From Weissella confusa (lineage in GTDB: Bacteria > Bacillota > Bacilli > Lactobacillales > Lactobacillaceae): DNA of 64,000 bases. Both the position numbers and the translations under genes were made by a program. The notes under the pieces are model-generated. The model was not told the DNA's origin, did no database searches, and saw nothing but the letters and a program-made list of their open reading frames with translations. Below, piece by piece: positions 56,466 to 64,000 of the stretch (positions are counted from its first letter, which is position 1; every line of letters begins with the position of its first letter). The stretch is from NCBI GenBank assembly GCA_041871065.1, contig CP168942.1, forward strand, positions 1,272,501 through 1,336,500, read 5' to 3'.

Positions 56466-57383
56466 TTAAGGCATTAATCCCATCATTTCTTGCCCTAATT
56501 TTGCCCGCCAAGATTGTTGTTCAACCGGCTCCACTGGGGCATTTTCACCCATCGTCTCCGCCATTAAACCAGCTGCCCAAGCGCGTGGGTTCTCAACAAC
56601 GCGATCAATTGCTGGATAAGCAATCATCAACATCAAACGGGCTTGTTCAACCAAAGCGTGTACCGTAGCCGGGCCAATTTCATGTTCATAACCAGATAAC
56701 GTCGCCACCACTGTTTGGAAAAGTGGCATGTCATCTAGTGATTGCAACTCATTTGGCACGATTATGAGGGTCTTTTCATCCAACCAGGTCATCTCAACTG
56801 ACTCGGTCACTTGTAAGCGGCGTAGCTTGTCTAGCACGGTCACACGGGCAATTGCTGGCAAGAACGGATCAACCAATGCAAAACGTGCACCAACCAGGTA
56901 TTCGCGAAGTGGCAACTTGTCAGCAGCAATTAGACGTTCTTTCTGGTTAACGGCATCCCCGTCACTTAGGTGATAGAACTGACGGGCAATCGTGTTCAAC
57001 GTTGCCTTTTGTTCCGTTCTAAAAGTTTCTTCGGCAGTCTCGATTTCAGCCGTTAATGTCGTCGCAACTTCTGGTGCCACCCACGTCACAAATTCTCGTG
57101 CGGCAATAAATTGTTGATTCTTTAATGCCACCGTCACATATAACTCCGCTAACTCGGCACTTTCTAGATATGAATCAATGAATTCATCCGCAAACAATTG
57201 TGCCGTCTTGAATTGACCATCCGCTAATAGCACGCGTGTAATCAATTGATTAAGTTCTGGCGTTTGTTGCAAATCATATGCTTCATCAAATGCATCCAGC
57301 GCTGGACAGAATGCATGATTCTCATAAGCTTCTTTTCCTTTTGCTAATAGCAGTTCGTAACGTTGCGTTTGTTCTTCGTTCAT
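56466..57383 (-). CDS. TPR-like protein downstream of RNase J
   Basis: 305 aa, cytoplasmic. The N-terminal half has TPR-type helices (LAKGKEAYENHAFCPALDAF; ITRVLLADGQFKTAQLFADE; LAELYVTVALKNQQFIAARE). The C-terminal half is a mixed domain with LREYLVGARFALVDPFLPA and VEMTWLDEKTLIIVPNELQS. Genes of this kind commonly lie between rnjB and tuf in lactobacilli; function unknown. AGGAAGG precedes the ATG. Confidence 0.8.
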   Translation of the reverse strand: MNEEQTQRYELLLAKGKEAYENHAFCPALDAFDEAYDLQQTPELNQLITRVLLADGQFKTAQLFADEFIDSYLESAELAELYVTVALKNQQFIAAREFVTWVAPEVATTLTAEIETAEETFRTEQKATLNTIARQFYHLSDGDAVNQKERLIAADKLPLREYLVGARFALVDPFLPAIARVTVLDKLRRLQVTESVEMTWLDEKTLIIVPNELQSLDDMPLFQTVVATLSGYEHEIGPATVHALVEQARLMLMIAYPAIDRVVENPRAWAAGLMAETMGENAPVEPVEQQSWRAKLGQEMMGLMP

Positions 57384-57402
57384 GATGCATCCTTCCTAAC
57401 AA

Positions 57403-57434
57403 ACAAGCGTCGACCCGTTAGAATCGACGCTTGT
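57403..57434 (-). terminator. Hairpin between rnjB and the TPR gene
   Basis: An 11-bp stem ACAAGCGTCGA (57403-57413) with TCGACGCTTGT (57424-57434). The T run on the minus strand is weak (TTGTTAGG), so it may only partly stop transcription. Confidence 0.6.
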
Positions 57435-57437
57435 GTT

Positions 57438-59381
57438 TTATTCAGCTGATGGTGCTGACTCACCTTGCGTTGCCTTTGGCTTACGACGACGTGGACGACG
57501 CTTCTTTTTCTTAGCGACCTCCGCTCCATTTTCAGCTGGCTTAGCAGGTTGATTATTATTATTCTTAGCAGGCGTTGGCTTATTAGCATTTGCGTTCTGC
57601 TTCTTCTTAGGCTTGTTGTTTTGCTTTTGTGACTTGTTTGCTTCAGGAGCATCAGCCTTCTTTGCGTTCGTCTTGCTTGCTGAACGCTTGCGACGACGAC
57701 CATTTTGGTTAGCTTCCATGATAACTGGCAAAATCACTGGCTTACGACGTGTTTGCTCGTACAAGAATTTACCCAATGCATCGCGAACAGAGTTCTTAAG
57801 GTTACCCCAGTCGAATTCCTTGGCGTTCTTGATACCTTCAGCAACGGTCGTTTCAACCAAGTCACCAGCCTCGCGAATCAAATCACGTGACGTCTTCACA
57901 TAAACGAATCCACGTGAATCAATCTTTGGCTTTGAGATAATCTTCTTTTTCTTACGATCAATCGTCACAACGGCAATGAATACACCGTCTTCTGACAAGA
58001 TGCGGCGGTCGTTCAAAACGATAGAACCGATATCACCGACACCAGAACCGTCGATCATCGTTGAGCCAACTTGGATTGAACCACCCAAGTACATCTCTTC
58101 GCCATCCCAGCGAAGGTTATCACCCTTGGCAAGCAAGAAGACGTGGTTATCATCGTAACCAACTTGTTCAGCAGCCTTGTAAGCTGCATTCAAGACACGG
58201 TATTCACCTTGCACAGGGATAACGTTCTTAGGCTTCAACAAGTTCAACAAAAGTTGGAAATCTTCCTTAGATGCGTGACCTGAAGACTTCTTATCCGTTG
58301 AAATTTGCTTAACCGTTGCACCGGCACGGAACAACATGTCACGCGTACGTGCCACGTAACCTTCCATAGCCGTTGAAGGTGTCGTCGTAATAAAGACCAA
58401 GTCACCTTCTTGGATTTGGATGTTACGATCATCACCTTGCGCCATACGTTGCAAGTGACGAATTGGCTCACCCATCTTACCCGTTTCAAGGATAACCGTC
58501 TCGTTAGGCTCCAACTTGCTCAAGTTCTTCAAAGAAACAAACAGTTCATTTTCAGGCATTGGCAAGTGCAACTTCTTCAAACGCAAAGCTGTACGAACAA
58601 CCTTTTCCAAGTCGTTTCCAGAAATCACAATCTTACGACCAACCTTAAAGGCTGCGTCGATAACTTGTTGGATACGTTGGATGTTTGAAGCAACTGCAGC
58701 AATGATGATACGACCCTCAGTGTGACCGCGGAACGTATCCAAAACGTAGCTACCCAATTCAGATTCGTGGGCTGCCAAACCGTAGCTGGCTGTACCTGCT
58801 GCATCAGCAAGCAAAGCGATAACACCCTTAGCACCAATTTGTGCCAAACGTGCCAAATCAGTACGGTAATATGGCAACGCCGTTGTATCAATCTTAAAAT
58901 CACCAGTGTAGACAACTTGTCCTTCTGGCGTCTCAATAACAATTCCAAGTGATTCTGGAATCGTGTGTGTCGTCTCAAAGAATGAAACGGTCACATCCCC
59001 AAATGATACTTCTGAGTTACCACGAACCACGTGGTAATCATCAAACCCCTTTGCTTCAGGCTCTGCTTCCACAGCCAACTTAGCCAATTCAATCGTTAGT
59101 TCTGATCCGAAGACCGGTACCTTAACCTCGCTCAACAAGTAAGGCAATGCACCAATTGCATCTGCGTGTCCGTGTGTCAAAAAGACACCGGCAATCTTAT
59201 CTGCGTTCTCTACCAAGTAGGCAAAGTCAGGAATGACAACGTCAACTCCTAGCAAATCGCTTTCTGGGTACTTCAACCCTGCATCCAAAATAAAAATGTC
59301 TTCACCGACGGTAACTGCGTACATGTTCTTTCCATTTTCACGTACACCACCGAACGGCATAATACTTAATGTCGTAGCCAT
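57438..59381 (-). CDS. rnjB: Ribonuclease J2 with long basic tail
   Basis: A metallo-beta-lactamase-fold RNase of mRNA decay, 647 aa. The metal motif reads THGHADAIGALPYL: the second His of the usual HxHxDH is Ala, as in RNase J2 of Lactobacillales, whose activity is low and which works with J1. Beta-CASP motifs follow (ISGNDLEKVVR; SSGHASKEDFQLLL; IPVQGEYRVL). Beyond about residue 560 is a tail of roughly 85 residues rich in Lys, Arg, Asn and Gln (KKKKRRPRRRKPK), probably disordered and RNA-binding. AGGAACATT precedes the ATG at 59381. Confidence 0.9.
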   Translation of the reverse strand: MATTLSIMPFGGVRENGKNMYAVTVGEDIFILDAGLKYPESDLLGVDVVIPDFAYLVENADKIAGVFLTHGHADAIGALPYLLSEVKVPVFGSELTIELAKLAVEAEPEAKGFDDYHVVRGNSEVSFGDVTVSFFETTHTIPESLGIVIETPEGQVVYTGDFKIDTTALPYYRTDLARLAQIGAKGVIALLADAAGTASYGLAAHESELGSYVLDTFRGHTEGRIIIAAVASNIQRIQQVIDAAFKVGRKIVISGNDLEKVVRTALRLKKLHLPMPENELFVSLKNLSKLEPNETVILETGKMGEPIRHLQRMAQGDDRNIQIQEGDLVFITTTPSTAMEGYVARTRDMLFRAGATVKQISTDKKSSGHASKEDFQLLLNLLKPKNVIPVQGEYRVLNAAYKAAEQVGYDDNHVFLLAKGDNLRWDGEEMYLGGSIQVGSTMIDGSGVGDIGSIVLNDRRILSEDGVFIAVVTIDRKKKKIISKPKIDSRGFVYVKTSRDLIREAGDLVETTVAEGIKNAKEFDWGNLKNSVRDALGKFLYEQTRRKPVILPVIMEANQNGRRRKRSASKTNAKKADAPEANKSQKQNNKPKKKQNANANKPTPAKNNNNQPAKPAENGAEVAKKKKRRPRRRKPKATQGESAPSAE

Positions 59382-59486
59382 AATGTTCCTATTCTCGTTA
59401 TATTTCACGGGTCAGCACAACCCAAACGTTTGTATGATTTATTAACAGTTTACCACACAATGCCTACCCCACCAACAACAAGAAAA

Positions 59487-59843
59487 TTATATCTGCAATA
59501 TTTCTGACACCTTTTGCCCCAGAACCACAAACAAAAGTGGCGTCGCCCAGAAAGCAACAAAACTGCTAATAACAAATCTAGTTTGCATTTCGGTACTCTC
59601 TTTGCCGATTGATTTTGTGATGATGATATTAATCACCGTCAGTATGATTGGTGGCACAATCTCAATTAACAATAGCTTCGCGAAAAAATTGAAGTTTTCA
59701 GCTTGCGTCGGTGGTGTTGACGGTTCCAAAAAATTTCCAGAACTTTCTAACGCTAGTTTTATTGGCATATAAAGTACGTCAATGGTAATGATCACTGAAA
59801 ATATCATTGTTATAACGATACCTAAGGCAAATTTGAATTTCAT
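59487..59843 (-). CDS. Membrane protein, 118 aa
   Basis: Three hydrophobic helices (FALGIVITMIFSVIITIDVL; LLLIEIVPPIILTVINIII; FVISSFVAFWATPLLFVVLG) with a Pro/Thr-rich outside loop, EPSTPPTQAEN. AAGGGG is 8 bases before the ATG. The base composition is more AT-rich than the neighbouring core genes. Unknown function; it interrupts an otherwise conserved core gene order. Confidence 0.72.
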   Translation of the reverse strand: MKFKFALGIVITMIFSVIITIDVLYMPIKLALESSGNFLEPSTPPTQAENFNFFAKLLLIEIVPPIILTVINIIITKSIGKESTEMQTRFVISSFVAFWATPLLFVVLGQKVSEILQI

Positions 59844-59906
59844 TTTCTGATCCCCTTATAGGTGATTCAGTTTAGCATTGAGTTTTTGTTATTTTATGAA
59901 CACAAC

Positions 59907-59942
59907 AAAAAAGACCAACACCCGAAGATGTTGGTCTTTTTT
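59907..59942 (-). terminator. rpsT terminator
   Basis: A 14-bp stem AAAAAAGACCAACA (59907-59920) with its complement (59929-59942), a CCCGAAGA loop and T runs on both strands. Confidence 0.93.
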
Positions 59943-59966
59943 CAGTTTGCTATCGCAAGTAATAAA

Positions 59967-60221
59967 TTACTTGTTCAACAAAGCTGCCAAACGTGACTTG
60001 TCACGTGAAGCCTTGTTCTTAGCAATCAAGCCCTTTGATGCGGCACGATCGATAGCTGACGTAGCGTTAACAAACAACTCTTGCAAGTTGTCTGCACCAG
60101 CTTCAGCAGCCTTACGGAACTTCTTCACTTCAGTACGGTATGCACTCAATTGTGAGATGTTACGCTCGCGTTGCACCTTGTTCAAGCGGGCACGTTGGAT
60201 TGATGACTCAATAATTGGCAT
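59967..60221 (-). CDS. rpsT: 30S ribosomal protein S20
   Basis: An 84-aa basic helical protein that binds 16S r[23 protein letters not shown], with [20 protein letters not shown], the conserved C-terminal block. GGAGGG is 7 bases before the ATG. It follows rpsO by 54 bp. Confidence 0.95.
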   Translation of the reverse strand: MPIIESSIQRARLNKVQRERNISQLSAYRTEVKKFRKAAEAGADNLQELFVNATSAIDRAASKGLIAKNKASRDKSRLAALLNK

Positions 60222-60275
60222 CGCTTTTCCCTCCGATGATAAATGTCAAAATAACGTACGTTGTTAATGTAAAAA

Positions 60276-60545
60276 TTAACGACGCAATCCAAGCTTTTGG
60301 ATCAACTCACGGTAACGTTGAACGTCGTTGTCACGCAAGTAACGCAACAAGTTACGACGGTGACCGATCTTCTTCATCAACCCACGTTGTGAGTGGAAGT
60401 CGTGCTTGTGCTCTGACATGTGTGCGTTCAATTCGTTGATGTCAGCAGTCAAAACTGCAACTTGAACTTCAACTGAACCAGTATCACCTTCGTGACGTGC
60501 GAATTCCTTGATGATTTCATTCTTGCGTTGTGCAGAAATAGCCAT
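60276..60545 (-). CDS. rpsO: 30S ribosomal protein S15
   Basis: 89 aa, starting [20 protein letters not shown] with the conserved [36 protein letters not shown] and the end block [19 protein letters not shown] precedes the ATG. Its own promoter and a structured leader (GACGGTgaaCCGTC at about 60598) lie upstream; S15 leaders are known to bind the protein for feedback in other bacteria. Confidence 0.97.
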   Translation of the reverse strand: MAISAQRKNEIIKEFARHEGDTGSVEVQVAVLTADINELNAHMSEHKHDFHSQRGLMKKIGHRRNLLRYLRDNDVQRYRELIQKLGLRR

Positions 60546-60647
60546 GTTGGATATCCACCTTTCTTAATATATAGTCGCCTAAAACAACGTAGGACGACGG
60601 TGAACCGTCAAACATCGTAAAAGGTCGTGTGCTTTTGCACTTCAAAT

Positions 60648-60676
60648 ATAATACTAAACTTTCTAACTTGATGCAA
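60648..60676 (-). promoter_or_regulatory. rpsO promoter
   Basis: TTGCAT (complement 60671-60676), a 17-base spacer and TATTAT (complement 60648-60653) on the minus strand; leader of about 95 bases before the rpsO ATG. Confidence 0.82.
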
Positions 60677-60685
60677 GTAGAAATC

Positions 60686-61708
60686 CTAGGCAATATCAGC
60701 TTGGTAACGCAACACGAATAATTCAAAGAGTAATTCAGGGTCGCGTGCCGTTGATTTCAGCTGTTCTTCCATATCAACTAGCCCCAGATAAGCCTTAGCC
60801 AGTGCGGTATAACTGAAGCGACGGACCGTCTGACGGCCAAGCTTTACACGGTATGGATTTACCTTCAACATTGATGCCGTACCTGATTCACTTTGAGTTG
60901 ATGACTTCACCTGCAACAACAAGCGGAATTGTCCTAGCAACGCTGCGTGCAATCGCAAGGGTGCCTCGCCACTCTCGACCAATTCATGGTACAACTCCAC
61001 AGCGCGCGTTAGCTTACGGTTCAACAGCGCATTAATTAAGTCGAAGATATTTTCACTCAGCGTACGCGTTACCAAGGCATCAACGGCTTGTTCGTCAATT
61101 TGCTTCGTATCATAGGCATATAGCATCAACTTATCGAGCTCAGACATAATCTGTGTTAACGACATGTTCGTCAAACGAATCAATAATTGCATCGCTGGTC
61201 CTGACATTTCAAAACCACCTTGACGCAACTTGTCGCTAATCATGCTGCGCACATCTTTTTCAGTTAAGTCACCGAACGCTAGATACGCAGCTTTCTCTTT
61301 AAGCAACTTAACAATCTTCTTACGACTATCAAGCTTCTCATATGGTGCAAAAATCACCAAGACCGTTTGTGGTTCGGGATGCTCAACGTAAGCCAACAAG
61401 TCTTCAACGTGGTGTTCGACCTTCGTTCGTGGATTCTCCCCAGTCAAGAAGTAGGCATCATCGATAATGACGACACGTCGGTCACCGAAGAACGGCACTG
61501 ACCGCGCATCATCAACTGCGATGCCCAACGCCGTTTCACGCATATCAAATTGCGCTAAATTCAACGTGCGGTCTTCGTCTGGAATCAGACTCACAAACGC
61601 CGCACGAACTTGATCAAGCAAATATTGGTCCGTACCTTGAATGAGGTAAATCGGCTGCAATGTTTGCTTTGCAACGTCTTGTTGCACATCTTTCAGCGTA
61701 TAAGCCAT
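60686..61708 (-). CDS. holA: DNA polymerase III subunit delta
   Basis: A clamp-loader subunit, 340 aa. PIYLIQGTDQYLLDQVRAAF near the start is the family signature; then VVIIDDAYFLTG, LVIFAPYEKLDSRKKIVKLL, MSELDKLMLYA and LHAALLGQFRLLLQVK in the C-terminal collar domain. GAGGAGG is 7 bases before the ATG at 61708. Upstream neighbour comEC (63-bp gap), as in most lactobacilli. Confidence 0.94.
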   Translation of the reverse strand: MAYTLKDVQQDVAKQTLQPIYLIQGTDQYLLDQVRAAFVSLIPDEDRTLNLAQFDMRETALGIAVDDARSVPFFGDRRVVIIDDAYFLTGENPRTKVEHHVEDLLAYVEHPEPQTVLVIFAPYEKLDSRKKIVKLLKEKAAYLAFGDLTEKDVRSMISDKLRQGGFEMSGPAMQLLIRLTNMSLTQIMSELDKLMLYAYDTKQIDEQAVDALVTRTLSENIFDLINALLNRKLTRAVELYHELVESGEAPLRLHAALLGQFRLLLQVKSSTQSESGTASMLKVNPYRVKLGRQTVRRFSYTALAKAYLGLVDMEEQLKSTARDPELLFELFVLRYQADIA

Positions 61709-61771
61709 GCCCACGCCTCCTCGTTTTAATCGTATCTCTACTGTATCATGTTGCCCCTCGAACGTGAATAG

Positions 61772-64000
61772 CTACTTGATTTCAGCTTGCCACCAATCGC
61801 GATTGCCACACCAACGGTACTGCAACATACCACTTTTAGCTGTATTAAACACCGTCATCCCCTGTCGCTTGGTCGTGATCAACGTTTCTTTGTTCGGGTG
61901 ACCGAATCGATTATTCACACCAGCAGAAACAACACCAATTTTTGGTTTTAATGCCTGCACAAATGCTGGCGCAGTACTCGTTTTCGAACCGTGGTGTCCC
62001 AACTTCAGAAGGTCTACTTTTCCTAATCGGTCGTTCTGAATCATTCGCTCCTCACCAGCCTGGTCCAAATCACCTGTCATCATTAAGTGTTTAGGCCCAA
62101 CGTTCACGAGCAACGTAACCGAATCTTCATTTTCACCAGTTCCCGCTTCAAATGGATGATGAACCGTTGTCCAATCATTTAAACGCATGCCAGCGCGAAC
62201 CTCTTGCACTTCAGTTGTCCCTAGATAAGGTGTAATTAATCGTTTGTACGCTTCAGTCTGTTTCATCCCCAGCGGCACATAAATTGTCTCAACCTGCACC
62301 AGTTTCAAAAAATGTGGCAGATTACCGATGTGATCGACATCTTTGTGAGTGAGCACTAAGTGTTGAATTTTAGTAATACCGTTACCTTTTAGATACTGTG
62401 CCAACTGTTGCGCTTGAAAATCAGTCTTGCGTGGTACGGCCCAATCAGGCTGTGGTAATTGCAGTTTGCCACCAACGTCAACCATCATCACTTGATTAGC
62501 ACGATGCTTAATGATGGTTGCGTCTCCCTGACCGACATCCACAAAGGTCGCAAACCCGCCAGGCAGAACGTTAGGCAATAACAGCATAACGCCGTAGATA
62601 GTTCCTAAAATGCCCACTAACCAACGTTGTCGAACTGCTAACCAAACTAGCGTACCGATTAAAACGATTGCACATAACAACACCGGCGGCTGTCCAAACG
62701 TTAATTCACCTGGCAAGCCTTCCGTTTGTGCAATCGTCCAACGTATCCCTTCAATAAATGTATTACACCAGTTAGTTAGAACCACAATGTTTAACCACGC
62801 TGCAAGTATGCCCACGGTTAAAACAGGAATCACAAGCCACGTGAATAGTGGCATGGCAATCAAGTTCGCTACGATACCAATTGGATGCCAAGCATATGTG
62901 TGCCACAGCAATAACGGCAAAATTAACGACGACAAGAAGACACACTGCCACCATCCCGGTTTACCTTCAAGCCACAACAAGCCAAACGTCAACAAGTAGG
63001 ACAGTTGGCCACCTAGGTTATGCAAAACACCCGGTTCTAAGATAAGGCCGCCCAGTAGCGCAATTCCCCAGGCATCGACTGCTGACAACCGTAACCATCC
63101 CAATTCTCGCCACGCTTGGATCAGGGCCAACAAAACAGCTCTGACCAACGATTGTACGCCACCCGCAAATAACAGCAGGCCAAGTAACAGCACTTGCACG
63201 ATCAATAATGACCGTTCACGCGTCACACCTAGCCACCGGCCTATGCGACGCCAAATCACATACAAGCCTGCCACTTGAAATCCAGAAATACTAAACAAAT
63301 GGACTAATCCCATTTTTTGAATACCCAGGTTATCATCATAAAAATCCCGGCGGGTATACCCCAGAAACAATGTCTCGCCGTAATCACGTAAACCAGGTGG
63401 CAGCTGTTCAAACCACGTCACCAGTCGACTATGCCAAGTTCGAATTTGGCCTACAAAGAATTCACCTGCGTTCGCGGGTACGTAAGTTTGCCTTATCTCA
63501 CCCTGTGTCAAAACAAGTTGGTGCATAATGCCACGACTTCGCCAATAGCCCATTGGATCAAAGGTGAACGCGTTACGCCGTGGTGCAATCTTTTCGTATC
63601 GACCAGTCCCAGCAATAACGACCGCATCATGGCGTTGTTGCAAGTCCCGAAACGGCTTTTCTTCCTTGCAGAACCAGGTTAGGCGCACACGTTCTTTATT
63701 TGGCAACGTCGCAAACCCAGTAATCGTCGTACCAGTGAAATGCAATTCGTCTGGATAAACCATCACGGTAGTCTGAACATCGCCAATCGGTTGTTCGTTA
63801 AGTCGATCCAATTTCATCTGATGGGCACTGAAAAAAGCCCCATAGCTCACCACAATCAAAACGGTTAGACACAATCGTTTTGTAAAACGACTCACCAATA
63901 AAATAAGTCCCCAGACCAACATCGGCACGGCCCACCAAAATTGATGACAAATCACAACGTTTAGTGCGCCAACTAACAAACCAATTACTAACCAATAGCC
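61772..64000 (-). CDS. comEC: DNA-uptake channel protein ComEC/Rec2 (5' end outside the window)
   Basis: A competence channel that passes single-stranded DNA through the membrane. The visible part is about 742 residues and the frame is still open at base 64000 (GYWLVIGLLVGALN), so only a few N-terminal residues are missing. In order: N-terminal DUF4131-type region, the competence membrane domain (YGETLFLGYTRRDF; GLVHLFSISGFQVAGLYVIW; helices to about residue 480), and the C-terminal metallo-beta-lactamase domain (DVGQGDATIIKHR; LVLTHKDVDHIGNL; LLKLGHHGSKTST). Intact as far as seen. Confidence 0.93.
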   Translation of the reverse strand, partial: GYWLVIGLLVGALNVVICHQFWWAVPMLVWGLILLVSRFTKRLCLTVLIVVSYGAFFSAHQMKLDRLNEQPIGDVQTTVMVYPDELHFTGTTITGFATLPNKERVRLTWFCKEEKPFRDLQQRHDAVVIAGTGRYEKIAPRRNAFTFDPMGYWRSRGIMHQLVLTQGEIRQTYVPANAGEFFVGQIRTWHSRLVTWFEQLPPGLRDYGETLFLGYTRRDFYDDNLGIQKMGLVHLFSISGFQVAGLYVIWRRIGRWLGVTRERSLLIVQVLLLGLLLFAGGVQSLVRAVLLALIQAWRELGWLRLSAVDAWGIALLGGLILEPGVLHNLGGQLSYLLTFGLLWLEGKPGWWQCVFLSSLILPLLLWHTYAWHPIGIVANLIAMPLFTWLVIPVLTVGILAAWLNIVVLTNWCNTFIEGIRWTIAQTEGLPGELTFGQPPVLLCAIVLIGTLVWLAVRQRWLVGILGTIYGVMLLLPNVLPGGFATFVDVGQGDATIIKHRANQVMMVDVGGKLQLPQPDWAVPRKTDFQAQQLAQYLKGNGITKIQHLVLTHKDVDHIGNLPHFLKLVQVETIYVPLGMKQTEAYKRLITPYLGTTEVQEVRAGMRLNDWTTVHHPFEAGTGENEDSVTLLVNVGPKHLMMTGDLDQAGEERMIQNDRLGKVDLLKLGHHGSKTSTAPAFVQALKPKIGVVSAGVNNRFGHPNKETLITTKRQGMTVFNTAKSGMLQYRWCGNRDWWQAEIK

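Overview
The window comes from a low-GC Gram-positive lactic acid bacterium of the Lactobacillaceae, most likely Weissella. Support: the gene order comEC-holA-rpsT-rpsO-rnjB-TPR gene-tuf-tig-clpX-engB; CcpA cre sites and AraR boxes; RNase J2; and an intact 16S rRNA gene at the left edge. Two complete arabinose operons fit the arabinose-positive W. cibaria better than W. confusa. That species call is inference.

Layout. 1-2.0 kb: 16S rRNA (minus) with two tandem promoters. 2.0-7.3 kb: a small operon with an SDR oxidoreductase, then a thiamin-salvage operon thiM-thiD-thiE-tenA under a TPP riboswitch. 7.4-13.4 kb: small unknown and membrane proteins, glycerol dehydrogenase, and a 6-phospho-beta-glucosidase under a cre site. 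13.5-16.7 kb: a GIY-YIG nuclease-like protein, then a divergent pair, a ComK-like protein and a small sigma factor resembling ComX/SigH; comEC lies at the other end of the window.

16.8-25.2 kb is an accessory island. A STAND NTPase gene (HTH remnant, NB-ARC, TPR; about 850 residues when rejoined) is cut in two by a 1486-bp IS3-family element flanked by a CCC target duplication. An inverted, apparently identical second copy sits 865 bp away and has removed the start of that gene and the N-terminus of a divergent Mga-like regulator. Next to the regulator is a secreted, membrane-anchored protein with proline-rich repeats. Each IS copy carries a 0.3-kb non-coding tail full of hairpins.

25.4-43.1 kb: a 5'-nucleotidase-like enzyme and an acetyltransferase, then the arabinose region. 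It has araBDA copy 1, a sugar/H+ symporter with an intracellular GH43 arabinosidase, the divergent repressor gene araR, an aldo/keto reductase, and a second operon araE-araB-araD-araA. Three promoters share one design: an AraR box in the 17-bp spacer and a cre site just downstream of the -10. The two araA genes are nearly identical except for an internal block, which suggests gene conversion.

43.1-64 kb: core genes for redox, cell division, DNA, protein folding, translation and RNA decay (trxA, mutS2, cvpA, zapA, engB, clpX, tig, tuf, rnjB, rpsT, rpsO, holA, comEC). Among them are an OppA-like binding protein without a lipobox and a tuf gene that starts with TTG and overlaps a 10-codon upstream ORF. 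comEC runs off the right edge. Most genes, and so most transcription, lie on the minus strand.
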